DNA from: Pirellulales bacterium
GTDB lineage: Bacteria > Planctomycetota > Planctomycetia > Pirellulales > JACPPG01
DNA length: 64,000 nucleotides
NCBI GenBank assembly: GCA_036499395.1
Contig: DASYDW010000019.1
Span: 186,001-250,000, forward strand
Direction: 5' to 3'
Shown: positions 25,262-33,727 of the stretch, piece after piece
Position numbering within the stretch: the first letter of the stretch is position 1
How the letters are laid out: every line of letters starts with the position of its first letter
Made by a program: the position numbers and the translations under genes
Notes under the pieces: generated by a model
Seen by the model: only the letters and a program-made list of their open reading frames with translations
What the model was told of the DNA's origin: nothing
The model's database searches: none

Positions 25262-26389
25262 TTACCGCCGCAACAGCTTTGACCAAATGGCATCGCTCAC
25301 CAGCAGCCCCTCGCGCGATAACCGCAGCGCGTGGCCATCATCCTCGAATAGTCCGCGGGCGACAAAGTCGCGTAGCGCCGGTCCTGCGAGCGAGTCGATC
25401 GAGAATCCGAATCGCTCTGAAAAAACCTCTCGCGCAATTCCCTCGCGCCGCCGCAACGCCAGGACCAATCCCTCGCGAGCCCGATCCTCGGGCGACAGCG
25501 TTTCCGTTTCGGCCACGGGCGATTCGCCGGCCAGCACCCGTTTCATCCAGGTCGTGGTGCTGCGATGATTCATCTCGCGGCGGCCATCGAGATAGCGCGC
25601 GGCGCCGGGCCCGGCCGCGAAGTATTCTGCGCCCGCCCAATAAACTTCGTTGTGCCGGCAGCGTTTGCCCGGCCGCGCGAAGTTCGACACTTCATAATGC
25701 TCGAACCCGGCGGCACCGAGCGTATCGATCGCCGTCAGGTACATCTCGCGCTCGAGTTCTTCGTTCGCCTGCCGCAGCTCGCCGCGCGTCAATCGCCCCC
25801 AAAACGTCGTGCCGCGCTCGAAAGTCAGCCCGTATGTTGAAACATGATCGGGCGCGAGCGCTATTGCCTGTGCGAGGTCATCGCGCCAACCATCGGCCGT
25901 TTCACCCGGCGCGGCAAAGATCAGGTCGAGCGACGCCTGCAAACCGGCCTGGCGAATCGCCTGGACGGCGCGGGTAATATCATCCGGACCATGATCGCGT
26001 TCCAGCGTGTGCAGTTTGTCGGCGTCGAACGATTGTGCTCCCAGGCTGACCCGCGTCACCCCATGCTCGGCCAAAATCCGCGCCACCTCGGGCGAGATGT
26101 CGGCCGGATTCGCTTCGACGCTAAATTCATGGCCCGCGGATAACGCGAACCAGCGCCGGATGATACGGAGCAGTTCGGCGAGCTGCGCCGGCGGTAAATG
26201 CGTCGGCGTGCCACCACCGATGAACACGGTGTCCACCGCCCGCGCCGTCTCGAGCCCCGCCAGCTCGCGCTCGATCGCCGTCAGGAAATGCTGCGTTAGA
26301 TCATCGCGCCCTGCGACGACCGTGAAGTTGCAGTACCCGCAATGATGCCGGCAAAAGGGGACGTGAATGTAAGCAGCGCGAGCAGGCAT
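25262..26389 (-). CDS. hemW: Heme chaperone HemW (radical SAM)
   Basis: The 375-residue product has the radical-SAM cluster motif C-x3-C-x2-C (Cys13, Cys17, Cys20 in CRHHCGYC) close to the N-terminus. It then has FIGGGTPTHLP, EFSVEANP, RVSLGAQSFD and STYGLTFERGT, all typical of HemW. The enzyme binds heme and SAM and inserts heme into respiratory proteins; it was earlier annotated as oxygen-independent coproporphyrinogen oxidase, from which it differs by lacking the fourth N-terminal cysteine (C-x3-C-x2-C-x-C). Here the residue after Cys20 is Asn and no fourth cysteine is present, consistent with HemW. Cytoplasmic. Confidence 0.92.
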   Translation of the reverse strand: MPARAAYIHVPFCRHHCGYCNFTVVAGRDDLTQHFLTAIERELAGLETARAVDTVFIGGGTPTHLPPAQLAELLRIIRRWFALSAGHEFSVEANPADISPEVARILAEHGVTRVSLGAQSFDADKLHTLERDHGPDDITRAVQAIRQAGLQASLDLIFAAPGETADGWRDDLAQAIALAPDHVSTYGLTFERGTTFWGRLTRGELRQANEELEREMYLTAIDTLGAAGFEHYEVSNFARPGKRCRHNEVYWAGAEYFAAGPGAARYLDGRREMNHRSTTTWMKRVLAGESPVAETETLSPEDRAREGLVLALRRREGIAREVFSERFGFSIDSLAGPALRDFVARGLFEDDGHALRLSREGLLVSDAIWSKLLRR

Positions 26390-26476
26390 GCAAAACGAGC
26401 GACGAAAGAATCGGGATCAGCAACCGCGGCAACTGCGGACCGTGATGCATTCTATCAGTCGCCGATGCCCGAGGTT

Positions 26477-27256
26477 TCACACCCGTCGTAGCGGGAATAC
26501 CTCGACCTCGACGCCCGGGCAGTACGCCGCGTGGCAGGGTTGGCCGCCGGTCACGATGCCGTTGGCCGCCAGCAGTGTCTGTTCGCACGCCAGCAAGCGG
26601 GCTTCGTGAATCACGTACGGCGAATGATGAACGACGCCGCGATACAAGGGGCCGCTCCCCGCTTGTGCGAACAGAATGTACCGGTCGAGCAGAAAATGTT
26701 CGAGCGTCCCCGGCAACGTACGGCCAGCCGGCAATGGTCGGGCAGGCTCGTCCGCTCCCAGCAGCGGTCCGATCTGCGCCACGACATGCGCATCACCCCG
26801 CCGGCCGTTGCCACGTCGCGACGCTTCGTAATGGGCAATCTCTTCCGTGACGCGCACCGACATCGCCGTGTGTCTGTAATTCAGGTTCCACCACCAGCGC
26901 GCCACCGACACGGCCAGCGCACCGGTCGCGTCGAGGCTGAAGAACCAGACGCCCGGGTCGCGCCCCTTGTGGTGTACGTACGTGCGAACATTGATTTCGT
27001 GGAACGCGCTCACGCCCGGCACCGGCGGGAACCACCAGGGCCGCAATCCCGAAATCGAAAACGGCACCAGCCCCACCCAGGCGCTGCCGTCGAAGGTATC
27101 GAGCGTCAGCCCGCGCGGCAGCAACGGGGCTACCAATTCCGGTGCGACGCGCCAGTGCACGAACAACAAGTCATGCCAATGGTGATAGCCGGCGGGACCT
27201 CCCGCAGGACGACTGGCTGGCGTCGCACGATCAATTTCCTCAGCCATGACGGACAT
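26477..27256 (-). CDS. DUF2071 (YqjF-like) family protein
   Basis: The 259-residue product has the family pattern HDLLFVHWRVAPELVAPLLP, LVPFSISGLRPW and FHEINVRTYV, followed by GVWFFSLDATG and the segment NLNYRHTAMSV. This is the DUF2071/YqjF acetoacetate-decarboxylase-like fold; no activity is known. ATG at 27256 is chosen because AGGAGG lies 7 nt upstream; the 13 extra residues from 27295 are not family-like. Cytoplasmic, function unknown. It lies between the lipid kinase and hemW, with gaps of 167 and 87 bp. Confidence 0.82.
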   Translation of the reverse strand: MSVMAEEIDRATPASRPAGGPAGYHHWHDLLFVHWRVAPELVAPLLPRGLTLDTFDGSAWVGLVPFSISGLRPWWFPPVPGVSAFHEINVRTYVHHKGRDPGVWFFSLDATGALAVSVARWWWNLNYRHTAMSVRVTEEIAHYEASRRGNGRRGDAHVVAQIGPLLGADEPARPLPAGRTLPGTLEHFLLDRYILFAQAGSGPLYRGVVHHSPYVIHEARLLACEQTLLAANGIVTGGQPCHAAYCPGVEVEVFPLRRV

Positions 27257-27423
27257 GGGATTGCCTCCTGCGCTACACGAAACTGCGAAATCCAAGGCGG
27301 CTTAGCTCTGCCGCACCTAGGGCACGAACCGCAAGAGAAGACGCAAATTAACGGCCATCTGCGTCAGCTTACGCGCCATCAACACCGGCCCGCAGCGCAA
27401 GCAAGGGTTTCTTAGACGGGGTT

Positions 27424-28365
27424 CTAACGAACCACCGGCGCCGACTTCGGCAGAACAGCGCGCAGCGCTCGCGGCAACAACTCGAAGCGGAACGTCTCGG
27501 CCGCGAGCGGCTCGCCGTCTAGATTCATGTACAGGCCCGCCGTCGACGAAATTTCGACCCACGGCACCTGGCGATAGATCACGCTCTGATAGTTCTCGTG
27601 CGGTGGCGGCGCGAGCAACTCGCGCAATAGCGCGAGCGCCTGATCGTAAGGAACGTCCGGGACGACCATCAGGTCCAACAGCCCGTCGTTCAGCAGCGCA
27701 TGCTCGCACATCTGAAATCCGCCGCCGGCCTGGCGGCCGTTGCCGACGGCGAAAACGTAGCTCGCCCCGTGCCAATTAAAGTCCGGCGCTCGAACCGTGA
27801 TCGTCCGCGCTTGCAAACGACCGATCGACGCGACTCCCGATACTAAATACGCCACGCGTCCTAATAGTCGCTTCACCTCGGGCGGAGTCTCGACCGTGAC
27901 CTGTGTGCCGAATCCGCCGGTGGCCACGTTGATAAACGTCCGACCATTAACGCGTCCGACGTCGATCGGCGTCACTACTCCTTCGGCTACGTCGACGAGT
28001 GCCTGCGTCAGGTCATCGGTCGGCACATGGCAACCGCGGGCAAAATCATTGGCCGTCCCCATTGGCAGAATGCCAAACGCCGCCCGGGTCGGGTTTGCTG
28101 CGTCTGCCGCGCTGCTCTCGATCAGGCCCGAGACCACTTCATTGATCGTGCCGTCACCGCCGGCCGCCACGACAAAATCACATTCCGTGACCGCGGCCTG
28201 GGCAAAACGTGCCGCATCTCCTGATTCCCAAGTCACGCTGACCTGAATCCGATGCCCACGCTCGCGCACGACACGCACCGCCTCGCGCAAGCGCGGATCG
28301 CCCGCCACCTTGCCGTTGACGATGACGTGCAGCGTGCGGGAAATGCGACAATGGGGTTTATTCAT
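27424..28365 (-). CDS. Diacylglycerol kinase-like lipid kinase (YegS family)
   Basis: The 313-residue product has the DAGK catalytic motif AAGGDGTINEVVSGL (about residues 70-84) and FGILPMGTANDFARG, the nucleotide-binding site. A C-terminal beta-rich domain with GLLDLMVVPD and YMNLDGEPL follows, as in YegS. It phosphorylates a lipid or lipid-like substrate in the cytoplasm or at the membrane. The N-terminal NP-x-SG motif is replaced by VNGKVAGDP. ATG at 28365 is chosen because the frame upstream lacks family character. Confidence 0.85.
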   Translation of the reverse strand: MNKPHCRISRTLHVIVNGKVAGDPRLREAVRVVRERGHRIQVSVTWESGDAARFAQAAVTECDFVVAAGGDGTINEVVSGLIESSAADAANPTRAAFGILPMGTANDFARGCHVPTDDLTQALVDVAEGVVTPIDVGRVNGRTFINVATGGFGTQVTVETPPEVKRLLGRVAYLVSGVASIGRLQARTITVRAPDFNWHGASYVFAVGNGRQAGGGFQMCEHALLNDGLLDLMVVPDVPYDQALALLRELLAPPPHENYQSVIYRQVPWVEISSTAGLYMNLDGEPLAAETFRFELLPRALRAVLPKSAPVVR

Positions 28366-28409
28366 GGCGTCATAAAGTTTACTACGAGGCAACGGCCTGG
28401 AGTCGGAGG

Positions 28410-29552
28410 CTACTTGGCCGTGATCTTGCAATTCGGCAGAGCTTTTTGCAACTGGGCCACGCCGACGTCCGTGACGTTCGTCTTCAAGATTTGCAACTCT
28501 TTCAGCGACGAGAGCTTCGCCAACTCCGCAAGGCCCGCATCGGTGATCGCGGTTTCGGCCAAGGACAAGAATTCGAGTGTCGTGAGCTGTGTCAACCGCG
28601 CAAGTCCGGCATCGGTCACTTGGGTGTGCCCAAGACTCAATTGCTTGAGAGTCGGCAGTCGCGCGACAAACTCCAGCCCGCGGTCATCGAGCGGGGTTTC
28701 GTGAAGATAAAGCCCTTCCAGGCGATTCAATTGAGCCAGGTGCGCCAGACCTGGGCCATGAACGTTGGTCCGGGTCAACGACAACGTCTGCAGTTGTTTA
28801 AGTCCGGCCAGCGCGATCAATCCCTCGTCGTCGACCGGCGTATCGTCGAGAACCAGTTCCGTAAGCGACGCGAGGTGCGCGAGATTCTCCAGCCCGGCGT
28901 TGGTAATCTTGGTTTGGCGCAGATCGAGCAGTTCGAGGTTCTCCAACTTTTGCAGATGCGTCAATCCGGCATCCGTGATCGGGATGTCGTACATCCACAA
29001 CCGTTTCAAGCTGCGCAAGTCTGCGACTGATGCGAGCCCCGCGTCTGTCACGGAACTGCCGCTGAAATCCAGCTCTTCCACATGCGTAAGCCCCGCGACG
29101 TGCGCCAGGCTTTCGTCCGTCACCGAGCGATTACGAAACAGAAACACGCCCGACACCTCGGGCAAATCATGCAGGAAGCTCAGATCATCCGGCGTGGGCG
29201 AGCGACGACCGACATTCACCAGTTTGACCGTGCGAAAATAATCTTCTCCCAGAAACGTCCGCAGCCATGTGGGCGTCGTGACGCCGGCGATCAGGCCATG
29301 TGTATCTCGCAGCTCGAAATTGTCGGTTTCGATCGGCTGCCCCAGCGCGTCGCGGCCGTAGATGAATTGGACGTAGCCACCCAAGCCTTCGATTTTGGTC
29401 AACGCCCGCGCCTGGCGATGGGCGCGATTACTGATGATCGCCAACCAAACGGCCAGAAGCGTCAGCGCGACCAGGACACCTCGCAGACTCACTCGCAGCC
29501 AGCGCCGGCTGTTTGATTTGGGTTCGCGGTCCATGTTCGACGTTTCGACCAT
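28410..29552 (-). CDS. Membrane-anchored leucine-rich repeat protein
   Basis: The product (about 380 aa) has an N-terminal cytoplasmic stretch, one transmembrane helix (GVLVALTLLAVWLAII) and then a run of about ten 24-residue leucine-rich repeats with the planctomycete pattern T-DAGL-x-L-x-x-L-x-L-x-x-L-x-L-x-x-T (for example VTDAGLASVADLRSLKRL and ITNAGLENLAHLASLTEL). Such proteins are common in planctomycetes and probably mediate protein binding; partner unknown. ATG at 29552 is taken; a GTG at 29579 directly after the preceding gene's stop and ATG 29534 are alternatives. It is read immediately after the flavin monooxygenase gene, so probably in the same operon. Confidence 0.85.
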   Translation of the reverse strand: MVETSNMDREPKSNSRRWLRVSLRGVLVALTLLAVWLAIISNRAHRQARALTKIEGLGGYVQFIYGRDALGQPIETDNFELRDTHGLIAGVTTPTWLRTFLGEDYFRTVKLVNVGRRSPTPDDLSFLHDLPEVSGVFLFRNRSVTDESLAHVAGLTHVEELDFSGSSVTDAGLASVADLRSLKRLWMYDIPITDAGLTHLQKLENLELLDLRQTKITNAGLENLAHLASLTELVLDDTPVDDEGLIALAGLKQLQTLSLTRTNVHGPGLAHLAQLNRLEGLYLHETPLDDRGLEFVARLPTLKQLSLGHTQVTDAGLARLTQLTTLEFLSLAETAITDAGLAELAKLSSLKELQILKTNVTDVGVAQLQKALPNCKITAK

Positions 29553-29579
29553 TTGTCCGCCGGGATGGGATTCATCCAC

Positions 29580-30995
29580 CTAAGAAGCTTCACCACGCAC
29601 GGCCTGCGTCGCGCCGGCATGCGTCGAATGCGCGGTGGCTATCGCGCCGCTGAGGTTCTCGCGCGCTCGCGCTGCGACAGACGGACGGTTGCCCACGGCC
29701 GACGCGCGCCGTGCGCCCGCCCGCATCTCGCGCTTCAATTGGGCCATGAAGGCGTCGAAATCGACCTGCATCGTGTGCCGCTTCGATTTTACGAAGCGGC
29801 GGAACATCGCCGTCCGTTCCGCTTCGATCTGTTCTTGCATGGCCGCAGAGTTGGGTAGCGTGTACCGGCCGCACAGGTATTCACCCGCCAGGCAGGCCTG
29901 CCGCTCGGCGATGGGAAAAATCGCCCCCAGTGGTTGCATCAGCCCGATAAAAAACAAATTGTCGAGCCCCGGCTTGAACATCCGCAAATACAGCGGCAAA
30001 TCATTATCAGGCGCCGCGAGGAAATCCTCGTCGAAGAACGGAAACGTCACCTTGTAGCCGGTGCAATAGATGATCACGTCGATGTCTTCGCTCGTCCCGT
30101 CGACGAAGCGCACGCGCGGGCCGGCCAGTTCGGCAATGTTCGGCTTGGGTCGGATGTCGCCGTGCGCCAGCCGATCCAAAATCACGCTCGATACGCTGGG
30201 ATGAGCTTCCAGCAATTTATGATCCGGGCGAGGCAGACCGTAATCCTCCATCCGGCCCACCTGCAGCCGCAGCATGGGCGCCATGAACTTTCGCGATAAC
30301 CACCACGGCAGCCAGGGAACAACCCAATGGTCGGCCGGCCGTCCCAGCAGATACTTCGGCACGATGTGCGCTCCGCGCCGCGAGCTGAGAAAGACCTTAT
30401 TGGCCACGTAGCTGCATTCGACCGAGATATCCATCGCGCTGTTACCCATGCCGAGAACCAGCACGTTCTTGCCGCGAAACGCCTCGGCATCGCGATAATA
30501 ATGCGAGTGGATCGCCGTGCCGTCGAATCGGCCAGGGAAAGCAGGCTCAGGCCAGCGCGGATCCCAATGATGACCGTTGCACACGAATAACGAGTCGTAC
30601 AGCCGTTCCTCGCCCGTCGACAGCCGCACGCGCCACAGACCGTCAGGCTGGCGCTCGGCGCGCTCGACGCCGGTGTTGAACGTGACGCGCTCGCGGACGC
30701 CAAAACGTTCGGCATAGCTGCGAAAGTAGGCCAGCACCTGCGTGTGATGGCAATAGTTCGGATATTCGGCCGGCATCGGGAAGTCGGAATATTGCATCCG
30801 CGACTTCGACGTGTCGATATGCAGCAACCGATAGGCGCTGCTGACCTTGTTCGGGTTGTTGAAGTACCAGTTGCCGCCGATATCGTCGCTGCGGTCGAAG
30901 CAATCGAAGGGCAACCCACGCTCGATAAGCGCCTTGGCCGTGGTCACGCCACTCGAGCCCGCACCGATGATGCACGAATAAGGGAGCTTGCTCAT
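29580..30995 (-). CDS. Flavin-containing monooxygenase-like protein
   Basis: The 471-residue product has an FAD-binding GAGSSG at residues 11-16. The FMO signature F-x-G-x-x-x-H-x-x-x-Y is at 157-167 (FDGTAIHSHYY), and the NADPH-binding GMGNSA at 182-187. The C-terminal half has IIYCTGYKVTFPFF. This is the flavin monooxygenase / Baeyer-Villiger layout, oxidising S, N or C sites of small molecules with NADPH and O2. ATG at 30995 is chosen because GGAGG lies a few bases upstream; the frame is open to 31325 through a repeat region that reads as non-coding. Probably cytoplasmic. Confidence 0.9.
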   Translation of the reverse strand: MSKLPYSCIIGAGSSGVTTAKALIERGLPFDCFDRSDDIGGNWYFNNPNKVSSAYRLLHIDTSKSRMQYSDFPMPAEYPNYCHHTQVLAYFRSYAERFGVRERVTFNTGVERAERQPDGLWRVRLSTGEERLYDSLFVCNGHHWDPRWPEPAFPGRFDGTAIHSHYYRDAEAFRGKNVLVLGMGNSAMDISVECSYVANKVFLSSRRGAHIVPKYLLGRPADHWVVPWLPWWLSRKFMAPMLRLQVGRMEDYGLPRPDHKLLEAHPSVSSVILDRLAHGDIRPKPNIAELAGPRVRFVDGTSEDIDVIIYCTGYKVTFPFFDEDFLAAPDNDLPLYLRMFKPGLDNLFFIGLMQPLGAIFPIAERQACLAGEYLCGRYTLPNSAAMQEQIEAERTAMFRRFVKSKRHTMQVDFDAFMAQLKREMRAGARRASAVGNRPSVAARARENLSGAIATAHSTHAGATQAVRGEAS

Positions 30996-31059
30996 GTGAT
31001 CCTCCACCCGAAACGTCATGCAACTGCTGTCGCCAGTCACAGCAAAGCGAGGGCGTTCT

Positions 31060-31250
31060 AGCCCCGCAGGGGCGGCAGCATGTAGCCGTGGGCGCGAGCC
31101 CACGGAACCTAATCGCAAAACGAACTGTCTTAAGCCCTGCAGGGGCGACATTAAAAAATCAATGTCGCCCCGACGGGGCTTTTGTCGCAGTACGAGACGG
31201 TTTACCGTGGGCTCGCGCCCACGGCTACACAATATCGCCCCTCCGGGGCT
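31060..31250. repeat. Nested inverted repeat of about 190 bp
   Basis: The left arm (31060-31104) has a CCCC-GCA-GGGG hairpin and a CCGTGGGC-GCGA-GCCCACGG hairpin with TGTAG between. The right arm (31205-31250) is its inverse complement in order and sequence, with CCGTGGGCTCGCGCCCACGG and CGCCCCTCCGGGGCT. Inside, AGCCCTGCAGGGGCGACATT (31133-31152) pairs with AATGTCGCCCCGACGGGGCT (31161-31180). It occupies the whole gap upstream of the flavin monooxygenase gene and looks like a mobile or REP-like element of planctomycetes. Confidence 0.7.
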
Positions 31251-31367
31251 CAAGCGTCGTTTTCCCCCGATTCGCCGTTCGACGCACATGCACGATATAG
31301 GTCGTCCTTGGCGGCGATGTTGCACACCGACGACTGCTCTGCATTGTGTTGTCCGAATATTCGGTCC

Positions 31368-32849
31368 CTATTCGGCAACGCCACCCACCACGGGCGCCTT
31401 GCGATAATCGAGCGGCGGCTTCTGACCGGGCGTCAGCAGAGACTGGTATCCTTCCTTGCCGACGCGCCGCGCCAACTCATCCTTCGCCGCGGCAATTGCC
31501 TCGGGCTTGGTCGCCAGGTCATACGCCGTTGCGGCCAACACCTTTGCGGCCAACAGCATTCCCTTACGACCGATCGTTGTGCCGCCGGCGGCCGTGGCTT
31601 GCCAACTGTGACCCGGCGTCCCCGGCACCCAGCACACGGTCGAAAATCCGGTCGTTGGCACCACCCACGACACGTCCCCCACGTCGGTCGAGCCCTTGTT
31701 CTGCCCTCCCTTGTTGTCGGACACTTCCCGCAACGTGTCGAGCGCCGCCGGTTTTGGCAGCGTCGTGGCGATCCGTGCGGCGAACTTCTCCTCTTCCGGC
31801 GTGAATTTCAGATCATTCAATGCCTGTAGATTCGCCAGCGTGATTCGCGACAGCGTGTCGTTCGGCACCAGCTCGTGCGTGCCTCCCAAATAATCGACTT
31901 CGAGCTTCGTCTCGGTCGCGAGCGCACCGGCCTCGGCACATTTCACGAGGCGTGCGTAAACGGCCTTGGCAACGTCGGATTGCGGATGCCGTACATAGTA
32001 GAAGACCTCGGCAAAATCGGGCACCACGTTCGGTGCTCCCCCTCCCGCTGTGATCACATGATGAATTCTCGTCAAATCGGGCGTGTGCTCGCGCAACAGC
32101 TCGGACGCATGATTCGTCAGTTCCACCGCGTCCAGGGCCGATCGTCCTTGCTCGGGCGAGGCCGCGGCATGAGCGCTCGTGCCGTGAAAACGAAACTTCG
32201 CCGCCATCCGCGCCAGACAGGTTGCATCGCCGGCAGCATTGCGACTGCCAGGATGCCAGTGCAAGGCGACGTCACAGTCGTTGAACAAGCCAGCGCGAAC
32301 CATGAACACCTTGGCCGCGCCCCCCTCCTCGGCCGGGCAGCCGTAGAAGCGCACCGTGCCGGGCAGCTTGTCTTTCTTCAATTGCTCGGCCACAACAATC
32401 GCCGCGGTGGCCGACGCCGTGCCAAATAGATGGTGCCCACATGCTTGGCCATATCCGCCAGGGATGCGTGGCAACTGCTCAGGCACGGCCTGTTGCGAAA
32501 GGCCGGGCAGCGCGTCGTACTCTCCCAGGATCGCGATCACCGGCCGGCCACTGCCGGCGGTCGCCGTGAACGCTGTTGGAATGCCGGCCACGCCGCGCTC
32601 GATCTCGAATCCTTCGCGCTCGAGCATCTGCGTCAGCAGCGCCGATGACTTTTCTTCCTGATAACCAGGCTCGGCCCATTCCCAGATTTGCAAAGCCGCC
32701 TGCCAGGCCGCTTCGGCCCGCGCATCGATGGCCGCCGGCAGCGCTCCTTTATCGGCGTGACAAGTCGCCGGCGCCATCAGCACCGCCGCACCCCATAAGC
32801 AACCGATGAGCCGTAACGCGCCGCAATCGATGAAAAATCGAGAATGCAT
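31368..32849 (-). CDS. Secreted M20-family amidohydrolase (AbgB-like)
   Basis: The 493-residue product has a signal peptide (about 1-32) and the M20 peptidase/amidohydrolase fold. Metal-site segments are AILGEYDALPG, GGYGQACGHHLFG, PAEEGGAAKV and HHVITAGGGAPNVVPDFAE. The C-terminal segment GSTDVGDVSWVVPT is typical of aminobenzoyl-glutamate utilisation protein B. It hydrolyses an amide or peptide bond with two zinc-like metals; the substrate is not determined. Its signal peptide, unlike cytoplasmic E. coli AbgB, suggests a periplasmic role. It is transcribed away from the DUF1361 gene. Confidence 0.9.
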   Translation of the reverse strand: MHSRFFIDCGALRLIGCLWGAAVLMAPATCHADKGALPAAIDARAEAAWQAALQIWEWAEPGYQEEKSSALLTQMLEREGFEIERGVAGIPTAFTATAGSGRPVIAILGEYDALPGLSQQAVPEQLPRIPGGYGQACGHHLFGTASATAAIVVAEQLKKDKLPGTVRFYGCPAEEGGAAKVFMVRAGLFNDCDVALHWHPGSRNAAGDATCLARMAAKFRFHGTSAHAAASPEQGRSALDAVELTNHASELLREHTPDLTRIHHVITAGGGAPNVVPDFAEVFYYVRHPQSDVAKAVYARLVKCAEAGALATETKLEVDYLGGTHELVPNDTLSRITLANLQALNDLKFTPEEEKFAARIATTLPKPAALDTLREVSDNKGGQNKGSTDVGDVSWVVPTTGFSTVCWVPGTPGHSWQATAAGGTTIGRKGMLLAAKVLAATAYDLATKPEAIAAAKDELARRVGKEGYQSLLTPGQKPPLDYRKAPVVGGVAE

Positions 32850-33108
32850 CGGACCTGCGAATTGCCGAGAAAGGAAAACCGGGGAACCGGGCTCTCAGTG
32901 TACACCCACCCCCGGGCGAAGTCATATAAACCGTGCCGGGGCAGCGTAGTCTTTTGATCTTGCGGGCCCCCGTACTCGCCGCCGGCAAATCGCCCGCGCT
33001 GAGCTATGTTAATTCAGGCGCGCAAGCGTCAAGTGTCCGACAATCACCAGTGCCGATAAAACCCGTCGGCCTTAAATCCGTCCCTGCCAGCTCGCGCCGC
33101 GCCGACCG

Positions 33109-33726
33109 ATGGAATACCGTCTGGAAATGATTCGCCGTGTCCTGCATCCCGACTTCGGGATGGGCTGGAACGCGGCGCTGGCTCTGGTCCCCTTGGCGAT
33201 GGCCGTCGCTTTGTTCCGACCACGCTGGCGACGTGGGATTTTCTGGTGGCTGGGCGTGATCGTGTTCTGCCTGTTTCTGCCGAACTCGGCCTACACGCTG
33301 ACCGACGTTCTGCATCTGGTGAACCACATCCGCCGAGAACCGCACCTGCCGGTGTGGAGCGTGGCGCTGGTGCTGATTCCGCAATACGCGCTGTTCATGA
33401 TGGCCGGCTGGCAAGCGCACGTGCTGTCGCTGATGCGCTGCGGCGATTATTTGAAGGCCATCGGCCGAGAGCGGCTGGTCTTCCCCTGTGAGATCGCGTT
33501 GACGTTATTGGTCAGCCTGGGCGTCTACCTGGGGCGCTTTCAGCGATTCAATAGCTGGGACGTCATCAGCCAGCCTGAGAGATTGGCACTGACCACGATC
33601 GACAACTTCACGCGCCGGCATCCGCTCGAAGCAATGGCCGCAACGTTCGGTGTGTTGTGCGTGCTGTACTACGCGACCAAGATCGTCGATCGCGCGCTGA
33701 TTGAGTACGGAGAGCGCCGCTGGTAG
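33109..33726 (+). CDS. DUF1361 integral membrane protein
   Basis: The 205-residue product has five or six helices. The family pattern includes the LPNSAYTLTDVLHLV segment and the later PERLALTTIDNF block, which I recognise as DUF1361. It is a polytopic membrane protein without known function. The upstream gap (32850-33108) has no clear promoter. Its stop at 33726 is adjacent to the end of the convergent TlpA-like gene at 33728, so any terminator must be inside one of them. Confidence 0.8.
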   Translation: MEYRLEMIRRVLHPDFGMGWNAALALVPLAMAVALFRPRWRRGIFWWLGVIVFCLFLPNSAYTLTDVLHLVNHIRREPHLPVWSVALVLIPQYALFMMAGWQAHVLSLMRCGDYLKAIGRERLVFPCEIALTLLVSLGVYLGRFQRFNSWDVISQPERLALTTIDNFTRRHPLEAMAATFGVLCVLYYATKIVDRALIEYGERRW

Positions 33727-33727
33727 G

